Assembly: GCA_007129635.1 (NCBI GenBank)
Contig: SKVE01000335.1
Coordinates: forward strand, 1 to 8,658
Reading direction: 5' to 3'
Origin: Planctomycetaceae bacterium
GTDB lineage: Bacteria; Planctomycetota; Planctomycetia; Pirellulales; Pirellulaceae
Length of the DNA stretch: 8,658 bases
A program made the translations under genes and the position numbers. Every line of letters begins with the position of its first letter. The stretch's first letter is position 1. The notes under the pieces are model-generated. The model was given only the letters and a program-made list of their open reading frames with translations. It ran no database searches and was not told the DNA's origin. Below are positions 6,510 to 8,658 of the stretch, one piece after another.

Positions 6510-7798
6510 TGAGTCCGTCACCGCATCGGAAATGGCTGCGCATTGCCAGCGTCACGCTGGCGTTGGGCTTGATCGTCTACATGATCGTCCTGCCCGCTGT
6601 GGATGCGGCTCGGCAACGATTTCAACCGCAGCCCACCATGCGCGTGCTGGAGGATCTATCGTTCGCCGAGCAGGCTCGAGTACGCACCGCCGAAGCGTTC
6701 ACCGCGATCTGGTTTTTTGCCGTGGGCGCGGCGATCGGCAGTTTCCTGAACGTCGTCGTGTACCGGTTGCCGCGACGCCAGTCCCTGGTGTGGCAGCGCT
6801 CTCATTGTCCGGCCTGCGGCGGAGCGATCGCCGGTCGCGACAACCTGCCGATCCTCAGTTACCTCTTGCTGGGCGGTCGCTGTCGTGCTTGCCGTGCTCC
6901 GATTTCGTTCCGCTATCCGTTGGTCGAATTGACAACCGCCGCACTGTTCTTGCTGCTGTACCTGGTGCAATTGATCTCCGGCGGCGCCAACCTGCCGGTC
7001 CGAGATCCGAACCATTATCGCGGCGTGGTCTGGATCATCTTTTACACCAAGTGGGATTTGGTCGGATTGTATTTCTACCATGGCTATCTCTTTTGCGTTT
7101 TGTTCGCGTGGGCTTTGATTCAAGCGGACGGTCATCGAATGCCGGGACGTGCGCAACTGATTGCGTTAGTAATCGCCGTCGCTGCACCGCTGGTCTGGCC
7201 GCATCTGCTGCTTGTGCCCCTGGTTCACGAAGTGCCTTCGGCGTTGACGGCCAATCCCCGATTCGCGGCCTTGGCTTCGATCGCCGCTGGTTCGGTCTGC
7301 GGGTTGGTTGTCGGTGGTTGGCTGCGGTGGTGTTGCTCGAGACCATCGCTCGATACTGGAAGCCCGATCGCTGACGATCCGATGATTGGCTGTGTTCTGC
7401 TGGGTGTGGGGCTTGGCTGGCAAGCCGTCCTGTCGATTGCCGTCGGGGCATTGGTGCTGGGGTGTTTGACGGCATTGGGTTCACGGTGGATTCGACGCGG
7501 GTGGCAGATTCCCATGCTCGGCATTCTGTTCGCCGCTGCGTTGCTGCACCAGATCGTTTGGCGAGTGGGCGTCCATCACGCGGCCCCTTGGTGGCCGGGG
7601 CCGGACAGCGGCATCGTTCATCTGCTGGTTCCGGTTGGTTGCCTGCTGCTGCTCGGGTTGGCCGCCCGTCGGCTACGGCGGTTGCCGGACCGAGTGTCTG
7701 ATCCGGGTGTGTCTGATCCGGGTGTGTCTGATTTGGGCGATGTTTCCGCTGAGGTCGGGGATGGCTGGGACGGTGGAATTCCAGACGGCGAACCTTAA
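6509..7798 (+). CDS. Divergent prepilin peptidase homologue (A24-type, DiS_P_DiS domain)
   Basis: This 429-residue polytopic membrane protein is related to type IV prepilin leader peptidase/N-methyltransferase, which processes pilin-like and pseudopilin precursors. An N-terminal helix (12-31) and a linker lead to [16 protein letters not shown] (73-88), the hallmark of the DiS_P_DiS domain. Two zinc-type pairs follow, C100-x2-C103 and C125-x2-C128, then ISFRYPLVE (132-140). The later membrane part ends with L-G-W-Q-A (302-306), as in PilD-like enzymes. The expected catalytic aspartates are unclear: the first site reads [10 protein letters not shown] (D207, where the family has I-D-x5-6-P), and the second lacks GxGD and reads ADDP (D289/D290). 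At 429 residues it is longer than usual (about 250-290), because of an N-terminal extension, a spacer at 155-180 and a low-complexity acidic tail. ATG 6509 is chosen for its GGAGA 8 nt upstream and TGATG overlap with the preceding gene; an in-frame ATG at 6479 is less likely. Confidence 0.82.
   Translation: MSPSPHRKWLRIASVTLALGLIVYMIVLPAVDAARQRFQPQPTMRVLEDLSFAEQARVRTAEAFTAIWFFAVGAAIGSFLNVVVYRLPRRQSLVWQRSHCPACGGAIAGRDNLPILSYLLLGGRCRACRAPISFRYPLVELTTAALFLLLYLVQLISGGANLPVRDPNHYRGVVWIIFYTKWDLVGLYFYHGYLFCVLFAWALIQADGHRMPGRAQLIALVIAVAAPLVWPHLLLVPLVHEVPSALTANPRFAALASIAAGSVCGLVVGGWLRWCCSRPSLDTGSPIADDPMIGCVLLGVGLGWQAVLSIAVGALVLGCLTALGSRWIRRGWQIPMLGILFAAALLHQIVWRVGVHHAAPWWPGPDSGIVHLLVPVGCLLLLGLAARRLRRLPDRVSDPGVSDPGVSDLGDVSAEVGDGWDGGIPDGEP
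7694..7738 (+). repeat. 15-bp tandem repeat, 3 units
   Basis: GTGTCTGATCCGGGT occurs twice in perfect tandem (7694-7708, 7709-7723), followed by a third unit with three changes (7724-7738). It is in frame and encodes [15 protein letters not shown] in the hydrophilic C-terminal tail of the prepilin peptidase homologue. Confidence 0.92.
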
Positions 7799-7804
7799 GA
7801 TCGG

Positions 7805-7808
7805 GGAG
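7805..7808 (+). promoter_or_regulatory. Ribosome-binding site supporting the GTG start of truA
   Basis: GGAG within CGGGGAGAAG lies 7 nt before GTG 7816. The in-frame ATG at 7831 would cut off the first residues of the conserved first strand, so GTG is preferred. Confidence 0.7.
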
Positions 7809-7815
7809 AAGCTGA

Positions 7816-8595
7816 GTGCGGTTTTTTCGGATGACGCTATCCTACGAGGGGACGGCTTACGGTGGCTGGCAGATGCAGGTCAATTCGCATACGATCCAGG
7901 CCGAGGTCGAGCGAGCGTTGCAGATCGTCACGGGGCAATCGGTCCGAGCGGTGGCCAGCGGCCGGACCGATGCCGGTGTTCACGCGATCGGCCAGGTGGT
8001 CAGCTTTGCCTGCGATACGCATCTATCGAGCGATGTCCTGCAGCGGGCCTTGAACGCGAATCTGCCCAAGGACATTGTGGCCTTGGACATCCGCGACGCG
8101 GCTCCCGGATTTCATGCCATTCGCGATACGGTGCGCAAGCGTTATCGCTATTACATCCAGGACGGCCCGCTGCGCGACGTCTTCGCTCGACGGCATGTCT
8201 GGTATTCTCCGCTCCGGTTGGACATGCGGGCGATGAGCCAAGCTGGTCGGCTGCTGGTCGGCCGCCACGATTTCTCCAGCTTCGAAGCCGCCGGATCGAA
8301 ACGCGCCAGCAGCGTGCGCACGATTTTCGATCTGGCCGTGAATCGGCAAACGGTGGATGCTTTCGATCGAATCGTGATCGAGGTCGAAGCCGACGGCTTC
8401 CTGTATAACATGGTGCGGAATATCGTCGGGACCCTTGTCCAGGTCGGGCGCGGCAAACGGCCCGTTAACTGGGTGGCCGAGGTACTGAAAGCCAGGGACC
8501 GCAAGGCGGCTGGCGCGACCGCGCCGCCCGAGGGCCTGTACCTGCTGCGCGTCTGGTACGTCGGCGATCGGGAAGAGGAGTCTTCAAAGCCATGA
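7816..8595 (+). CDS. truA: tRNA pseudouridine(38-40) synthase TruA
   Basis: This 259-residue enzyme converts uridines 38, 39 and 40 of the tRNA anticodon stem-loop to pseudouridine. The family pattern is complete: the opening strand L-S-Y-E-G-T-A-Y-G-G-W-Q (8-19), the catalytic motif SGRTDAGVHA (48-57) with nucleophile D52, FHAI (99-102), the active-site region R-K-R-Y-R-Y-Y (107-113, conserved Y110), H-D-F-S-S-F near 160 and GFLYNMVRNIVGTL in the C-terminal half. Length matches the family. It starts with GTG behind a clear GGAG, 17 nt after the prepilin peptidase gene, and its stop overlaps the next start (ATGA). It is cytoplasmic. Co-transcription with the upstream membrane genes is likely but needs no functional link. 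Confidence 0.96.
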   Translation: MRFFRMTLSYEGTAYGGWQMQVNSHTIQAEVERALQIVTGQSVRAVASGRTDAGVHAIGQVVSFACDTHLSSDVLQRALNANLPKDIVALDIRDAAPGFHAIRDTVRKRYRYYIQDGPLRDVFARRHVWYSPLRLDMRAMSQAGRLLVGRHDFSSFEAAGSKRASSVRTIFDLAVNRQTVDAFDRIVIEVEADGFLYNMVRNIVGTLVQVGRGKRPVNWVAEVLKARDRKAAGATAPPEGLYLLRVWYVGDREEESSKP

Positions 8596-8658
8596 CACCG
8601 GACTACAAGTCGCTCAGCCGAGGCCATTCCCGTGACATGTCATCGGGTACCATCGACA
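8592..8658 (+). CDS. Start of an unidentified gene (partial)
   Basis: An ATG overlapping the truA stop (ATGA at 8592-8595) opens a frame that stays open to the window edge: 22 codons, beginning M-T-P-D-Y-K-S-L-S-R-G. A GAGGAG sequence lies 11 nt upstream. The segment is too short to identify; the call rests on the ATGA overlap, the Shine-Dalgarno and the lack of other space for a gene start. Confidence 0.5.
   Translation, partial: MTPDYKSLSRGHSRDMSSGTID

Overview
The window is GC-rich, tightly packed bacterial chromosome. It looks like Planctomycetota, possibly a Pirellulales/Rhodopirellula-type organism. That is an inference from gene content and style: a WD40 protein coupled to a COG0523 GTPase, a zinc-type ABC cassette, a divergent prepilin peptidase and a lipoprotein-like signal peptide. 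I cannot confirm it without a search. No rRNA, tRNA, CRISPR array or insertion sequence was seen.

Layout. (1) Positions 1-2016, minus strand: a COG0523 metallochaperone GTPase followed, with a 13-nt overlap, by a WD40-repeat protein that runs off the left edge. (2) Positions 2017-2218: a divergent control region. It holds a good sigma70-like promoter for the GTPase and, at its expected start point, a 15-bp palindrome (TGCAATACGATTGCA) that fits a Fur-family, most likely Zur, operator. (3) Positions 2219-4802, plus strand: a complete metal ABC importer of the ZnuA/ZnuC/ZnuB type with overlapping genes (4 nt and 13 nt). (4) Positions 4903-5682: a NicO/RcnA-like membrane metal transporter with histidine-rich loops. 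(5) Positions 5787-6017: a remnant of a second COG0523 gene in which the first 26 codons are joined in frame to the last ~50, with the core GTPase deleted and the P-loop Thr changed to Pro. (6) Positions 6051-8658: a small membrane protein containing a hexanucleotide repeat, a prepilin peptidase homologue with poorly conserved catalytic aspartates, tRNA pseudouridine synthase TruA, and the start of one more gene. These are joined by short overlaps or gaps.

How it fits together. The left two thirds reads as a zinc (or related divalent metal) homeostasis island. The importer would bring metal into the cell, the COG0523 GTPase with its WD40 partner would deliver it to client proteins, and the NicO-type carrier would move a transition metal across the inner membrane. 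A shared Zur-like operator could switch the divergent genes on under metal starvation. The most unusual points are the overlapping WD40/GTPase pair, the ~125-residue insertion with a conserved-looking His-His motif in the GTPase, the internally deleted second COG0523 gene behind an intact ribosome-binding site, and the prepilin peptidase lacking a recognisable GxGD motif. The right third (peptidase, TruA) appears to be an unrelated housekeeping operon.
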